Of a stretch of 64,000 nucleotides of DNA, positions 27,898-37,066 are shown in pieces (the first letter of the stretch is position 1; each line of letters starts with the position of its first letter). The DNA comes from GH45 sp046704385 (GTDB taxonomy: Bacteria > Bacteroidota > Bacteroidia > Bacteroidales > SZUA-534), in contig JBJKSB010000112.1 of the NCBI GenBank assembly GCA_046704385.1, positions 121,679 to 185,678 of the forward strand, in the 5' to 3' direction. A program made the translations under genes and the position numbers. The notes beneath the pieces are model-generated. The model searched no databases. It was not told the origin of the DNA and saw only the letters and a list, made by a program, of their open reading frames with translations.

Positions 27898-28754
27898 TCA
27901 GTAAACGCTATATTGTTCAATTCATTCAACAACTTACCGGCAACCCGTTTAAAATAACGCCGGTTCTCATAGCCCCCAACATATTTAACTCCACTGACTG
28001 CATTGGTCAGAAATACTTCATCCATGGTAAAGAGATCATTTGGGCAAATATATGCCTCACAATCGATTTTATAACCCATGGTTTGCGAAACATCAATAAT
28101 TTGCTTTCGCATTATGCCCTCAACGCAGCCCGTTTCCAACGGAGGGGTTAACAGCTGATTGTCTCTAACCATAAAAATATTTGATGACGTAGCTTCCACA
28201 ATATATCCCTTATCCGAAACCAAACAGACATCGTCAAAATCATTCTCCCTGGCATAAATTCCGGCTAAAGTATATAACTGAGCATTTAATGATTTAATTC
28301 CCCAATAGCCTTTCAAAGGTTTTGGAATTGCTGAATAAATTCCCAGGTTAATTCCTTCTGCATTTAACGCATAAGTACCTTTACTTAAATAAGATGCCTC
28401 AATTAAAATCTGCGATCCATTTTCATCAGGAATATAATACCCGGAACTTTTACGGTAAATTATCAGCCTGATTCTGGCTCCCTGAAAAAGTTTATTTCGG
28501 CTCAGTAAACCAGAAATTTGCTGTTCAAGAAAATTAAAGGTGAAATATTCCGGCAACTCAAGTTTTACTATTTGAGATGCCTTTTGAATGCGCAAAAAAT
28601 GATCATGAAGAAATTGAACTTTCAAACCATTGGCATGCATAGTTTCAAAAAAACCGTCACCATACATGAAGGCTCGGTTGGATAACTCAATCCGAAAATC
28701 ATTTACATGGAAATAATCTTTATCTACTGATATATAATTAAACCTGGATTCCAT
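27894..28754 (-). CDS. Class IV aminotransferase (aminodeoxychorismate lyase/BCAT-like)
   Basis: 286-aa PLP-dependent fold-type IV enzyme. The N-terminus has NRAFMYGDGFFETM. The PLP lysine is in GIKSLNAQLY, followed by EATSSNIFMV and TPPLETGCVEGIMR. The length and DGFFETM pattern fit PabC-like 4-amino-4-deoxychorismate lyases (folate synthesis) or D-amino-acid/branched-chain aminotransferases; sequence alone does not decide. It shares 1 bp with the upstream HAD phosphatase gene, so the two are coupled. Confidence 0.85.
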   Translation of the reverse strand: MESRFNYISVDKDYFHVNDFRIELSNRAFMYGDGFFETMHANGLKVQFLHDHFLRIQKASQIVKLELPEYFTFNFLEQQISGLLSRNKLFQGARIRLIIYRKSSGYYIPDENGSQILIEASYLSKGTYALNAEGINLGIYSAIPKPLKGYWGIKSLNAQLYTLAGIYARENDFDDVCLVSDKGYIVEATSSNIFMVRDNQLLTPPLETGCVEGIMRKQIIDVSQTMGYKIDCEAYICPNDLFTMDEVFLTNAVSGVKYVGGYENRRYFKRVAGKLLNELNNIAFTD

Positions 28755-29239
28755 TATGTAACCAAATGGGCAATGGTCATCAAACTTTGGTTTGAATCAA
28801 TTTTGATTGTTTTTAAGCCAACTTTAGCCCCGGCATCAATGTCCTTTTGGTGATCACCAATCATATAGGACTTTTCAGGATTGATATTGAAACGAGCCAT
28901 GGCTTTTTCAATCATTAACGATCCTGGTTTTCGGCAAAGGCATCTTTCGAATTTATCGTGATGCGGGCAGTAATAAATTTCGGTAATATTTATTCCTTTG
29001 TCTAAAAGTAAACGAATTAGCTTTTGGTGAACTTTCTCAACATCAGCTTTTGTAAAGGTACCCCTGGCAATACCGCCCTGGTTTGAAATAATAATAATCA
29101 TTAAACCCTTTTTCTGCCATTGCTGCAACGCCTCAATAACACCTTCATTTAAAACAAAATCCTCGGGTTTATAAATATAATAATGCCCAACATCACTATT
29201 AATTACACCATCCCTATCTATAAAAACTGCCTTTTGCAT
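28754..29239 (-). CDS. HAD-IIIA phosphatase, GmhB-like
   Basis: 161 aa. HAD motif I DRDGVIN near the N-terminus, motif II SNQGGIARG, a zinc-binding loop CPHHDKFERCLCRKP typical of D-glycero-D-manno-heptose-1,7-bisphosphate 7-phosphatase (GmhB) and histidinol phosphatase relatives, and motif IV GDHQKDIDAG. GmhB acts in ADP-heptose synthesis for LPS cores. No other heptose genes are nearby, so the substrate is inferred from family only. Confidence 0.85.
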   Translation of the reverse strand: MQKAVFIDRDGVINSDVGHYYIYKPEDFVLNEGVIEALQQWQKKGLMIIIISNQGGIARGTFTKADVEKVHQKLIRLLLDKGINITEIYYCPHHDKFERCLCRKPGSLMIEKAMARFNINPEKSYMIGDHQKDIDAGAKVGLKTIKIDSNQSLMTIAHLVT

Positions 29240-29249
29240 ATAAATCTGA

Positions 29250-29834
29250 TCATGGAATTAATCGGTGAAAAAAATCTATTAGTAATTCCGGATTCAATAA
29301 TATCGGAAAAACAAATCCAAAAATTGCTCCCCAGAAGTGCGTACTATGACCTACATTATCAATATTTCGTTTTGCCATATAGGCAGAATAAGCGAGGTAA
29401 ATAATGCCAAAAATAACAGCCGGTATAGGAATTGGAAGAAATATAAACATGATTTTACTTGTCGGATTCAGTAAAATGGATGAAAATATAATTGCCGCAA
29501 CGGCCCCGGATGCCCCTAATGCACTATAATTAAAATCATCTTTATACTTTACAATATCAGAAATTCCGGATATAAGGATGGCTCCAACATAAATTAATAA
29601 ATAAATCGGTGTCCCTAATTGTGAATCTACATAAGGGCCAAAAAAGTATAAAGATATCATATTGAAAATCAAGTGCTCCCAGTTAGCATGTAAAAAAGCA
29701 CCTGTAAATATACGATACCATTGCTTTCTGTGAATTATCTGGTAGGGGCTGAAAATATATTTATACAATATTTCAGATCGGTTGAAAGCAGCTATTGAAG
29801 CCAATGCTGTAATTACAATTATTATTATGGTCAT
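29250..29834 (-). CDS. Rhomboid family intramembrane serine protease
   Basis: 194 aa with about six membrane helices. The catalytic serine is Ser109 in LGASGAV and the catalytic histidine His166 in THFWGAIFG; His54 and Asn58 (HLIFN) match the oxyanion-side residues of GlpG-type enzymes. WYRIFTGAFLHANWEHLIFN is a classic rhomboid N-terminal block. The dyad looks intact, so it should be active. Substrate unknown. It lies 6 bp downstream of the SiaC-like gene and 10 bp upstream of the GmhB-like gene, in a five-gene minus-strand run. Confidence 0.9.
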   Translation of the reverse strand: MTIIIIVITALASIAAFNRSEILYKYIFSPYQIIHRKQWYRIFTGAFLHANWEHLIFNMISLYFFGPYVDSQLGTPIYLLIYVGAILISGISDIVKYKDDFNYSALGASGAVAAIIFSSILLNPTSKIMFIFLPIPIPAVIFGIIYLAYSAYMAKRNIDNVGHSTHFWGAIFGFVFPILLNPELLIDFFHRLIP

Positions 29835-29840
29835 AGCGGT

Positions 29841-30215
29841 TTATTTTTGAGGACTAAACTCAAATGGTATTTCAAGAATCGAAGCAAAGTCGAGCCCAAG
29901 GCGTAGCATATCATCATCAATGTTCTCGTATGACCATTCAACTGACAGCTTTTTACCCTCATTAAACAAATCGTTCAGTTTACGTAACACATTAAAAACC
30001 ATGTGATGCGATGATGTGCTCAGATAACGAAAAAACAACCTGCACTGGCAATGATCCAAATTTGCCCCGTCAGCATCCAACCAATCCTCAATAGGCTTAT
30101 ATACGGCATTCACATCCTCAGGTGTCGAATTACCTGCTATTTGAAAAATAGACAAATCTGCATCAAGTAAAACCTCAGGAGAATCCTCAGTTGCCTCAAA
30201 TTTTAAATACCCCAA
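29841..30215 (-). CDS. SiaC-family (DUF1987) regulatory phosphoprotein
   Basis: 124 aa from a TTG start; an upstream in-frame TAA leaves no ATG choice. Family features: FEATEDSPEVLLD, FQIAGNSTPEDV and WSYENIDDDMLRLG. In Pseudomonas, SiaC is switched by a kinase (SiaB) and a PP2C-type phosphatase (SiaA) and activates the diguanylate cyclase SiaD. No SiaA, SiaB or cyclase gene is in the window, so this is an orphan here. It sits between the macrodomain and rhomboid genes. Confidence 0.8.
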   Translation of the reverse strand: MGYLKFEATEDSPEVLLDADLSIFQIAGNSTPEDVNAVYKPIEDWLDADGANLDHCQCRLFFRYLSTSSHHMVFNVLRKLNDLFNEGKKLSVEWSYENIDDDMLRLGLDFASILEIPFEFSPQK

Positions 30216-30233
30216 AACCCTAATTTTTTAATA

Positions 30234-30749
30234 CTATAAATCAAATAATTCTGAATAAATAGCAAAATTTTCATCATCAAATATAACAAAAATTACCTTC
30301 TTTAGTGATGAATAAATATCCAGAATTTTTCCAACCTCTATTCTAACGATTTTTGCTGCCTCCTCTTTAGGATAGCCATAAACACCTGTACTGATATTTG
30401 GGAACGCAATTGTTTTGATGTTATTTTTAACTGCCAGTTCTAAAGTATTCCTGTAACAATTTGCTAATAAAACATCCTCATTGTTATCGCCCCCCTTCCA
30501 AACAGGGCCAACTGTATGGATAATAAACTTTGCCGGAAGATTAAATCCTTTGGTAATTTTAGCGTCACCTGTAGCACATCCGTTCAGTTTTTTACAGGCT
30601 GCTAATAATTCTTTTCCGGCTGCTGCATGAATGGCACCATCAACCCCGCCTCCTCCAAGCAAACTGTTGTTGGCAGCATTAACTATTGCGTCAACTTTCA
30701 GTTTCGTAATGTCTCCTTTTATGAGTTCAATTCTATTCTTGTTACCCAT
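30234..30749 (-). CDS. Macrodomain ADP-ribose-binding protein (YmdB-like)
   Basis: 171 aa from the ATG at 30749 (an in-frame TTG two codons earlier is rejected). Macrodomain blocks: LIKGDITKLKVDAIVNAANNS, the glycine loop LGGGGVDGAIHAAAG and the distal STGVYGYP that closes over the ribose. Such enzymes deacetylate O-acetyl-ADP-ribose or remove ADP-ribose from acidic residues. It is 12 bp downstream of pheT. Confidence 0.92.
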   Translation of the reverse strand: MGNKNRIELIKGDITKLKVDAIVNAANNSLLGGGGVDGAIHAAAGKELLAACKKLNGCATGDAKITKGFNLPAKFIIHTVGPVWKGGDNNEDVLLANCYRNTLELAVKNNIKTIAFPNISTGVYGYPKEEAAKIVRIEVGKILDIYSSLKKVIFVIFDDENFAIYSELFDL

Positions 30750-30761
30750 CTTCAAATATTG

Positions 30762-33215
30762 TTACCGAATAACTGCACCAAATTTTTGCTCAAACAAGCG
30801 AATAAAGTTATTAATTATCTTATCTATCTGTTTATCATTCAGTGTTTTTGTGTCATCGCGAAGAATAAAGCTTAATGCATACGATTTTTTGTTTTCACCA
30901 AGGTTTTCACCCTCGTAAACATCAAAAAGCGAAACATTTTTCAATAGTTTTCGCTCTGCTTTCAAAGCTTCATTTTTTAATTCATCAAACGTAACCCCGG
31001 CATCTAATAATAACGACAAATCACGTCGTACCTCAGGATATTTAGGCAATTCATTAAATTCAGTTTTGTGCTTACGAATTGCTTTTAATACCTTATCCCA
31101 TTCAAATTCTGCAAAATAAACTTCATTTTTCAGCTCAAATATTTTTCGGAGTTTTTTCGAAACTACTCCCAGTTTCACCAGTTCAACATTATTGTACTGA
31201 TAAATCAGACCATCACTATATAACTCACTATTAAGACCTTGCACCACAATTTTATCAACATCAACACCTAAGCGTTCCAATACCTTATCAACAGCTGATT
31301 TCAATGAATAAAAACTAACCTTTGCCACTGAAGAATACCATGACTCTGAATGACGATCACCTGTCATTAAAACAGATAGTTTCTCGCTTTGCGAAAATTT
31401 ATTTAATGGATTTCCGGAATTATTATTTGCATTGAAATAATAACAATTACCAAATTCAAACAGTTTTAAATCAGCATTTTGCCTGTTGCTATTAAATGCA
31501 GTAGCTTCAAGCGCCCCAAACAGCAAGGTTTGTCTCATACCATTCAATTCCTGGCTGAGCGGATTAAATATTTCAACAGTATTTTCTTTATTTAAGTCAG
31601 CTAAATCCTCGTAATAGCTTGTTTTTGTAAGAGAATTTGCCATCATTTCATTAAAACCCTGGCTGCTCAGTTGATTTGCAATTAATTCTTTAATTTCGTT
31701 TGGGTCAGGTTTTGAAACATAGGCTAAAGTACTATTAACATTTTCCGAAATAGGAACTGTATTATAGCCGTAAACCCTTAATATTTCCTCAATAACATCA
31801 GCCTCACGCTGCACATCAACTCTGTAAGGAGGTACAAGCAATTCAAACTCCGAATCTTTATCATCAGCAATTTTGATTTCGAGTGCTTCAAGTATTTTAA
31901 CTACCTTTTCTTTAGGCAAATTCTCGCCTACCAGTCGCTCCAACTGACTCAACCTTAAATTCACTTTAAAATCAGCAATCGGATTTGGATATTCATCCAC
32001 AATTTCAGAACTAATAGTTCCCCCGGCAATTTCTTTAATTAGAAGAGCGGCTCGCTTTAAGGCATAAATTGTAATATTGGGGTCAACACCACGTTCGAAA
32101 CGAAACGAAGCATCTGTATTCAATCCATGACGGCGGGCTGTTTTTCTTACATAAACCGGATTAAAATAAGCACTTTCAATAAAGACCTCTGAGGTTTTCT
32201 CCGAAACTCCGGATTCAATGCCCCCAAAAACTCCGGCGATACACATGCCTTCGCTGGTATTGCAAATCATCAGGTCATTATTATCTAATTCGCGATTTTG
32301 CTCATCAAGTGTAATAAATGATGTTCCCTTAGTGAGGGTTTTCACTACAATTTTGTTCCCTTTAATTTTAGAAGCATCAAAAGCATGTAAGGGTTGTCCC
32401 ACTTCATGCAATACAAAATTGGTAATATCAACTACATTATTAATTGGATTTAAACCTATTGCTTTTAGCCTGGTTTGTAGCCACTCCGGCGATTCTTTCA
32501 CAGTAATCCCTGTTATAGTAACACCAGCATACCTTGGACACGCTTCAATATTTTCAATCACAACAGGTATTGTCAGGTTGTTATTATCAGCACTGAAACT
32601 CTCTACACTGGCTTTATGATAATCAATGTCCTGAGTTTGTTTAAGATATGCAGCAATATCACGAGCTACGCCCACATGCGAACCTGCATCAATACGGTTA
32701 GGAGTCAAGTCCACCTCAAAAACCACATCGTTTTCGATCTTAAAATATTCGTTTGCCGGAGTTCCAACTGTTACGTCTTGAGGGAGCACCATAATTCCAT
32801 CGTGTGAACTTCCCACACCAATCTCATCCTCAGCACAGATCATCCCAAATGAAAATTCGCCTCTTATTTTTGACTTTTTAATAACAAAACTTTCTTCTCC
32901 GTTATAAAGGGTTGTCCCCACTGTAGCAACCACCACCTTTTGTCCTGCTGCAACATTCGATGCCCCGCAAACAATCTGATAAGGTTCATTTCCATCTCCT
33001 AAATCAACGGTGGTAACACTTAAATGATCAGAATCGGGATGCGCTTTACATGTTTTTACCTCTCCAATTACCAGTCCTTTAAGTCCGCCTTTTATAGATT
33101 CAATTTTTTCGAAGCCGCCTACCTCAAGTCCCAAATTCGTTAGTATTTCAGCCAGTTTTTGCGGTTCGAGATCAATATTTATGTATTGCTTTAGCCAATT
33201 GTAGGAAATATTCAT
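30762..33215 (-). CDS. pheT: Phenylalanine-tRNA ligase beta subunit
   Basis: 817 aa, normal size. An N-terminal EMAP/tRNA-binding domain (HPDSDHLSVTTVDLGDG), B3/B4 editing region, B5 domain (KVNLRLSQLERLVG), catalytic-like core and a C-terminal FDX-ACB domain (FNELPKYPEVRRDLSLLLD). It pairs with PheS (not in the window) to charge tRNA-Phe. First gene of the minus-strand group that continues into the macrodomain gene. The 207-bp gap to the divergent surE carries a promoter-like element for surE. Confidence 0.97.
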   Translation of the reverse strand: MNISYNWLKQYINIDLEPQKLAEILTNLGLEVGGFEKIESIKGGLKGLVIGEVKTCKAHPDSDHLSVTTVDLGDGNEPYQIVCGASNVAAGQKVVVATVGTTLYNGEESFVIKKSKIRGEFSFGMICAEDEIGVGSSHDGIMVLPQDVTVGTPANEYFKIENDVVFEVDLTPNRIDAGSHVGVARDIAAYLKQTQDIDYHKASVESFSADNNNLTIPVVIENIEACPRYAGVTITGITVKESPEWLQTRLKAIGLNPINNVVDITNFVLHEVGQPLHAFDASKIKGNKIVVKTLTKGTSFITLDEQNRELDNNDLMICNTSEGMCIAGVFGGIESGVSEKTSEVFIESAYFNPVYVRKTARRHGLNTDASFRFERGVDPNITIYALKRAALLIKEIAGGTISSEIVDEYPNPIADFKVNLRLSQLERLVGENLPKEKVVKILEALEIKIADDKDSEFELLVPPYRVDVQREADVIEEILRVYGYNTVPISENVNSTLAYVSKPDPNEIKELIANQLSSQGFNEMMANSLTKTSYYEDLADLNKENTVEIFNPLSQELNGMRQTLLFGALEATAFNSNRQNADLKLFEFGNCYYFNANNNSGNPLNKFSQSEKLSVLMTGDRHSESWYSSVAKVSFYSLKSAVDKVLERLGVDVDKIVVQGLNSELYSDGLIYQYNNVELVKLGVVSKKLRKIFELKNEVYFAEFEWDKVLKAIRKHKTEFNELPKYPEVRRDLSLLLDAGVTFDELKNEALKAERKLLKNVSLFDVYEGENLGENKKSYALSFILRDDTKTLNDKQIDKIINNFIRLFEQKFGAVIR

Positions 33216-33383
33216 AAACCCTCTATTAATTATAATTTTTGACCCACAAAAGTAAAGTTTTTTTTAAAAACTCCTTAAGCATTGCTGTGCAAATTGTTAA
33301 TTATCTAACACATGGGTTTTTACTAATCAATAAGATAATGCTAAAGGTAATCGAATGAATTTAGTGATTTAAATTAATCCCGC

Positions 33384-33391
33384 TATATTTG
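33384..33391 (+). promoter_or_regulatory. Candidate -7 element for surE-lpxB
   Basis: TATATTTG matches TAnnTTTG and lies 31 bp before the surE ATG at 33423. No strong -33 element at the expected spacing. Confidence 0.4.
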
Positions 33392-33422
33392 CATTTTAAT
33401 AAAAATTAATGATTTGAGTAAC

Positions 33423-34193
33423 ATGCGCCCCTTAATTCTGGTAACGAACGATGATGGATATTTTGCTCCGGGATTCCAGGTCCTGATTGATATGATTAAA
33501 CCTTACGGTGATGTTTTAGCAGTAGCTCCTGAACTGGGTGTTTCAGGAATGTCACATGCCATCACCATGAAAGTTCCTTTGAGGGTAACAAAGCTCAAAT
33601 GCGAAGATAATGTTACCCTTTATAAAGTGAACGGTACACCCGTTGACTGTGTTAAAATTGCCATAAATCAGCTGGCTCCGAGAAGACCTGATATTTTGGT
33701 CAGCGGTATTAATCACGGTTCGAATTCATCCATAAGTATCATTTACTCAGGAACTATGGGTGGTACCCTTGAGGGATGTCTTAACGGAATACCTTCCATT
33801 GGTTTTTCACTTTGCTCACACAGCATGGACGCTGATTTTAGCCTGGTAAAAAAATATGGTGAGCCCGTTTTTAGTGAAGCCTTAAAAAACGGGTTGCCTA
33901 ATAATACCTGCCTTAACATCAACTTTCCGGTTGTTGCTGAAAATGAATTTAAAGGTGTAAAAGTATGCAGGCAGGCCAAAGGTGTTTGGAAGGAAGAATA
34001 CGAAAAAAGAACAGACCCTCATGGAGGAGTTTATTACTGGCTTACCGGCAATTTTAATAATCACGAAAATGGTTCAACCGATACGGATGAATGGGCTCTC
34101 GCGCATAATTATGCATCAATTGTTCCGGTAAAACCCGATTTTACTGATTATGATTCCATCAATAAACTATCAGTTTTAAACAAAGAACTATGA
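33423..34193 (+). CDS. surE: 5'/3'-nucleotidase SurE
   Basis: 256 aa from the ATG at 33423; a TTG three codons upstream is also in frame. Metal ligands are in the N-terminal TNDDG; further family blocks are VNGTPVDCVKIA, SGINHGSN and YSGTMGGTLEG. SurE dephosphorylates nucleoside monophosphates and is tied to stationary-phase survival. It overlaps the next small gene by ATGA, so the four genes to 36793 form a coupled operon: surE, small membrane protein, lpxB, spoIID-like. Confidence 0.95.
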   Translation: MRPLILVTNDDGYFAPGFQVLIDMIKPYGDVLAVAPELGVSGMSHAITMKVPLRVTKLKCEDNVTLYKVNGTPVDCVKIAINQLAPRRPDILVSGINHGSNSSISIIYSGTMGGTLEGCLNGIPSIGFSLCSHSMDADFSLVKKYGEPVFSEALKNGLPNNTCLNINFPVVAENEFKGVKVCRQAKGVWKEEYEKRTDPHGGVYYWLTGNFNNHENGSTDTDEWALAHNYASIVPVKPDFTDYDSINKLSVLNKEL

Positions 34194-34492
34194 TTATTCA
34201 AAAAAATAAGGATTCAACTACTCTTGGAGCATTAATTGGCTTAATACTGCCTTTGGTATGTATGAGTGCCATAATATTGATATCAAGTACCCGGTTTGAA
34301 TCGGTAAAAGCTACATTCGATCATTTTCAGCGCTTTGGCCTTCTATACAAGATTTTATCATTAAGTCTTATGCCGGGAGCCGGCTTATTTTTGCTATGGA
34401 GTCGTGGCGAAAAAAAAATAAACCAGGCAAGAGGTGTATTGTTGATGACCATGTTTTATGGTGTTTTTGTAATCCTTTTATATTTTAACTGA
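34190..34492 (+). CDS. 100-aa small membrane protein in surE-lpxB operon
   Basis: Three predicted membrane helices (about 13-32, 49-67 and 80-98) with short charged loops (RFESVKATFDHF, SRGEKKINQARG). The start overlaps the surE stop by 4 bp and the stop is 4 bp before lpxB. The tight packing suggests a role linked to its neighbours, perhaps lipid A or envelope; no known domain is recognised. Confidence 0.75.
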   Translation: MIIQKNKDSTTLGALIGLILPLVCMSAIILISSTRFESVKATFDHFQRFGLLYKILSLSLMPGAGLFLLWSRGEKKINQARGVLLMTMFYGVFVILLYFN

Positions 34493-34496
34493 TTAG

Positions 34497-35636
34497 ATGA
34501 AATATTACCTAATTGCAGGAGAAGCCAGCGGTGATTTACATGGATCGAACCTAATGAAGGCATTGATTGCGATAGACAAAAATGCTGAATTCAGATTTTG
34601 GGGTGGTGATTTAATGTCGAAGTATGGCGGAACACCTGTAAAACATATTCGGGAACTTGCTTTTATGGGTTTTGTTAAAGTAGCACTAAATCTCCGCACC
34701 ATACTTAAAAATATTGATCTCTGTAAAAATGATATAGCAGCCTATAATCCCGACGTTATAATTCTTATCGATTATGCTGGTTTTAACCTGAAGATCGCTG
34801 AATTTGCCAACCAGAGAAAAATTCCGGTACACTATTATATTTCACCAAAAATTTGGGCATGGAAGACCAACCGGGTTAAAAAAATCAAAAAGTATGTGAA
34901 TAAAATGTTTACCATTTTACCTTTTGAGACAGAATTCTATAAAAAATTTAACTACGACGTTACCTATGTGGGTAACCCGGTGAATGATGCCATAAATGAA
35001 CACACAAAACATACAATAACATTTGATGATTTCATAACCAAGAATCATTTAAATAATAAACCTATTGTTGCTCTGCTTGCCGGAAGCAGAAAACAGGAAA
35101 TAAAACTTATGCTGCCTGTAATGATTGAGGTTAGTCGGTTTTTTACTGATTTTCAGTTTATAATTGGAGGTGCGCCAAGTATTGATGCCGAATTGTACCA
35201 ATCAATTATTGGGTCGACGGATATACCAATAATTTATGATCAAACCTATGATCTTTTAGAACACAGCCGGGCAGCTTTGGTTACTTCGGGCACCGCTACC
35301 CTGGAGACGGCGCTTTTTAATGTACCACAAATTGTATGTTACAGTACAAATATTGGAAATTTACTGTATAGCATTGGCCGAAAACTTATCAAGGTAAAAT
35401 GGATTTCGCTGGTAAACCTGATTCTAAACCAGGAGGCCGTGAAGGAATTAATCCAAAGTACTTTTAAAACTCAATACCTGGTTAAAGAATTAGGTGCTAT
35501 TTTAAATGACCCAGCCTACAGGAATCAAATGCTGGATTTATATAAAAAATTACACGAGCTAATTGGCACTCCTGGCGCATCAGTTAAAGCAGCTGAAGGA
35601 ATTTATAAATCCTTAAACAACGGCACTAATTCATGA
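34497..35636 (+). CDS. lpxB: Lipid-A-disaccharide synthase
   Basis: 379 aa, GT19 family. The N-terminal AGEASGDLHGSNLMKAL, IDYAGFN, YYISPKIWAWK, VGNPVND and the C-terminal SGTATLETAL are family signatures. It joins UDP-diacylglucosamine and lipid X at the inner membrane to form the lipid A disaccharide. It overlaps the downstream gene by 4 bp (ATGA). Confidence 0.96.
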   Translation: MKYYLIAGEASGDLHGSNLMKALIAIDKNAEFRFWGGDLMSKYGGTPVKHIRELAFMGFVKVALNLRTILKNIDLCKNDIAAYNPDVIILIDYAGFNLKIAEFANQRKIPVHYYISPKIWAWKTNRVKKIKKYVNKMFTILPFETEFYKKFNYDVTYVGNPVNDAINEHTKHTITFDDFITKNHLNNKPIVALLAGSRKQEIKLMLPVMIEVSRFFTDFQFIIGGAPSIDAELYQSIIGSTDIPIIYDQTYDLLEHSRAALVTSGTATLETALFNVPQIVCYSTNIGNLLYSIGRKLIKVKWISLVNLILNQEAVKELIQSTFKTQYLVKELGAILNDPAYRNQMLDLYKKLHELIGTPGASVKAAEGIYKSLNNGTNS

Positions 35637-36793
35637 GGAAACTCCTGCTTTCAATAATCGTCGTATTTTTCATTCAAACCTTTTGCAGGGCTACAGGAAA
35701 TATCCGGGTAGAGATATTTAACGATTTCAGAATTAAAACAGTAATGATCAGCCCTGTTGACGGGAAATACGAATTTTCAACCGATAAGGGTACCGTTTAC
35801 AAATTTAAAAAAAACAACATAATATATTTTACACTTATCCGCGACTCTATCAGCGTATGGGATCTCGATCAGCACCTGGGAATGTTTAAATGGATACAAT
35901 TTAAAGGTTTAGCAAAAACCAATGCTTTTAAAATTGAACCTGCTTATCCTGCACTTACTGCAAGATTTTATGAAGGTGACATCCTCATCTCCGTTAAAAA
36001 TGAGAATTTTTATTTTGAAAACCAGGTTTCTATTGACAGTTACCTAACCGGTGTGGTGGAAGCCGAATCGGGACCCAATGCACCATATGAGTATTATAAA
36101 TCGCAGGCCATAATCAGTCGCACCTATTTACTTGAGCTTATGCTTAGAGAAGGTATTGATAACTACAAAATTGGTGATGACGTAAATCACCAGGTTTACA
36201 AAGGCATGAGTGTACAAAATCCTATGATCAAACAGGCAGTTCTGCATACCACAGGGCTGGTGATTGTCGACACTGCCAATCAATTAATTACTGAAACATT
36301 TCACTCCAATTCAGGCGGTCAAACTGCTAACTCCGAAGACGTATGGCTTTCTGAAAAATCGTATTTAAAATCCATTGACGACCCCTTTAGTCTCGACCAA
36401 AAGAATTCTACCTGGCAGGATACCATATTGGTTAGCGACTGGCTTGCCTATTTAAGCAAAAATGGATTCAACTTATCAACAGATAGTGCAAAACTTGATA
36501 ATTTATATTTCGACCAAACCTCCCGCAAAAAGTTTTATACTTATAAAGATGATTCCATTCTGCTACGCCAAATCCGTAACGATTTTAAATTTCGATCATC
36601 CTGGTTTTCAATTAAACCAGAGGGTAATTACCTAATAATTTCGGGGAAAGGCTATGGACATGGCGTTGGGCTATCGCAGGAAGGTGCCATGCAAATGGCA
36701 AGGTTAAATTATTCATTTTTAGACATTATTAACTTTTACTATAAAAATGTTAAAGTTGTGGATTATAATATTTTAATTCCTAAAGAATTTTAA
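35633..36793 (+). CDS. SpoIID/LytB-domain protein
   Basis: 386-aa secreted protein (signal peptide about 1-20). The SpoIID domain occupies about residues 130-375 with LTGVVEAESGP, FHSNSGGQTANSEDVW and a terminal GYGHGVGLSQEGAMQMA. In Bacillus, SpoIID is a lytic transglycosylase of peptidoglycan. In a non-sporulating Bacteroidota it is presumably a cell-wall remodelling enzyme. Coupled to lpxB by a 4-bp overlap. Confidence 0.9.
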   Translation: MRKLLLSIIVVFFIQTFCRATGNIRVEIFNDFRIKTVMISPVDGKYEFSTDKGTVYKFKKNNIIYFTLIRDSISVWDLDQHLGMFKWIQFKGLAKTNAFKIEPAYPALTARFYEGDILISVKNENFYFENQVSIDSYLTGVVEAESGPNAPYEYYKSQAIISRTYLLELMLREGIDNYKIGDDVNHQVYKGMSVQNPMIKQAVLHTTGLVIVDTANQLITETFHSNSGGQTANSEDVWLSEKSYLKSIDDPFSLDQKNSTWQDTILVSDWLAYLSKNGFNLSTDSAKLDNLYFDQTSRKKFYTYKDDSILLRQIRNDFKFRSSWFSIKPEGNYLIISGKGYGHGVGLSQEGAMQMARLNYSFLDIINFYYKNVKVVDYNILIPKEF

Positions 36794-37041
36794 AGAATTT
36801 CCTTTTAATTGTTAATGATGAAATCATAAATAAAATTGATCCTAACTGTTTTATGTAAATATCAGGAATTACAAAGGGTGAGCTGAATTGCTAAAAATTA
36901 AAATTGTTCCTTACTTATCAGGTAAATAAAATTTAAGAAATATTTAACACTAAATTATGTAACAATTAGTCTGTTTTAAGCGTTTATTACAAGGAAAAAG
37001 TAAAAAAAATTAGTTTGTCAAAGTACCGTGAATAAAACTTT

Positions 37042-37057
37042 TGGCATTCTTTTTGAA
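37042..37057 (+). promoter_or_regulatory. Candidate sigma-54-type promoter
   Basis: TGGCAT followed by TTGA at the correct spacing matches TGGCAC-N5-TTGC at most core positions; the C at -12 is an A here. The predicted start, about 37068, coincides with the 5' end of a long RNA stem (37067). A weaker TAnnTTTG-like element (37036-37043) overlaps. Confidence 0.35.
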
Positions 37058-37066
37058 ACCTTATAA

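Noticed and set aside
33716..33728. GGTTCGAATTC resembling a tRNA T-loop
   Set aside because: It lies inside surE in the proper frame, and no acceptor or anticodon stems can be paired around it.
36794..37040. Possible gene in the gap after the SpoIID-like gene
   Set aside because: Stops are dense in all frames and nothing looks like a signal peptide or domain.
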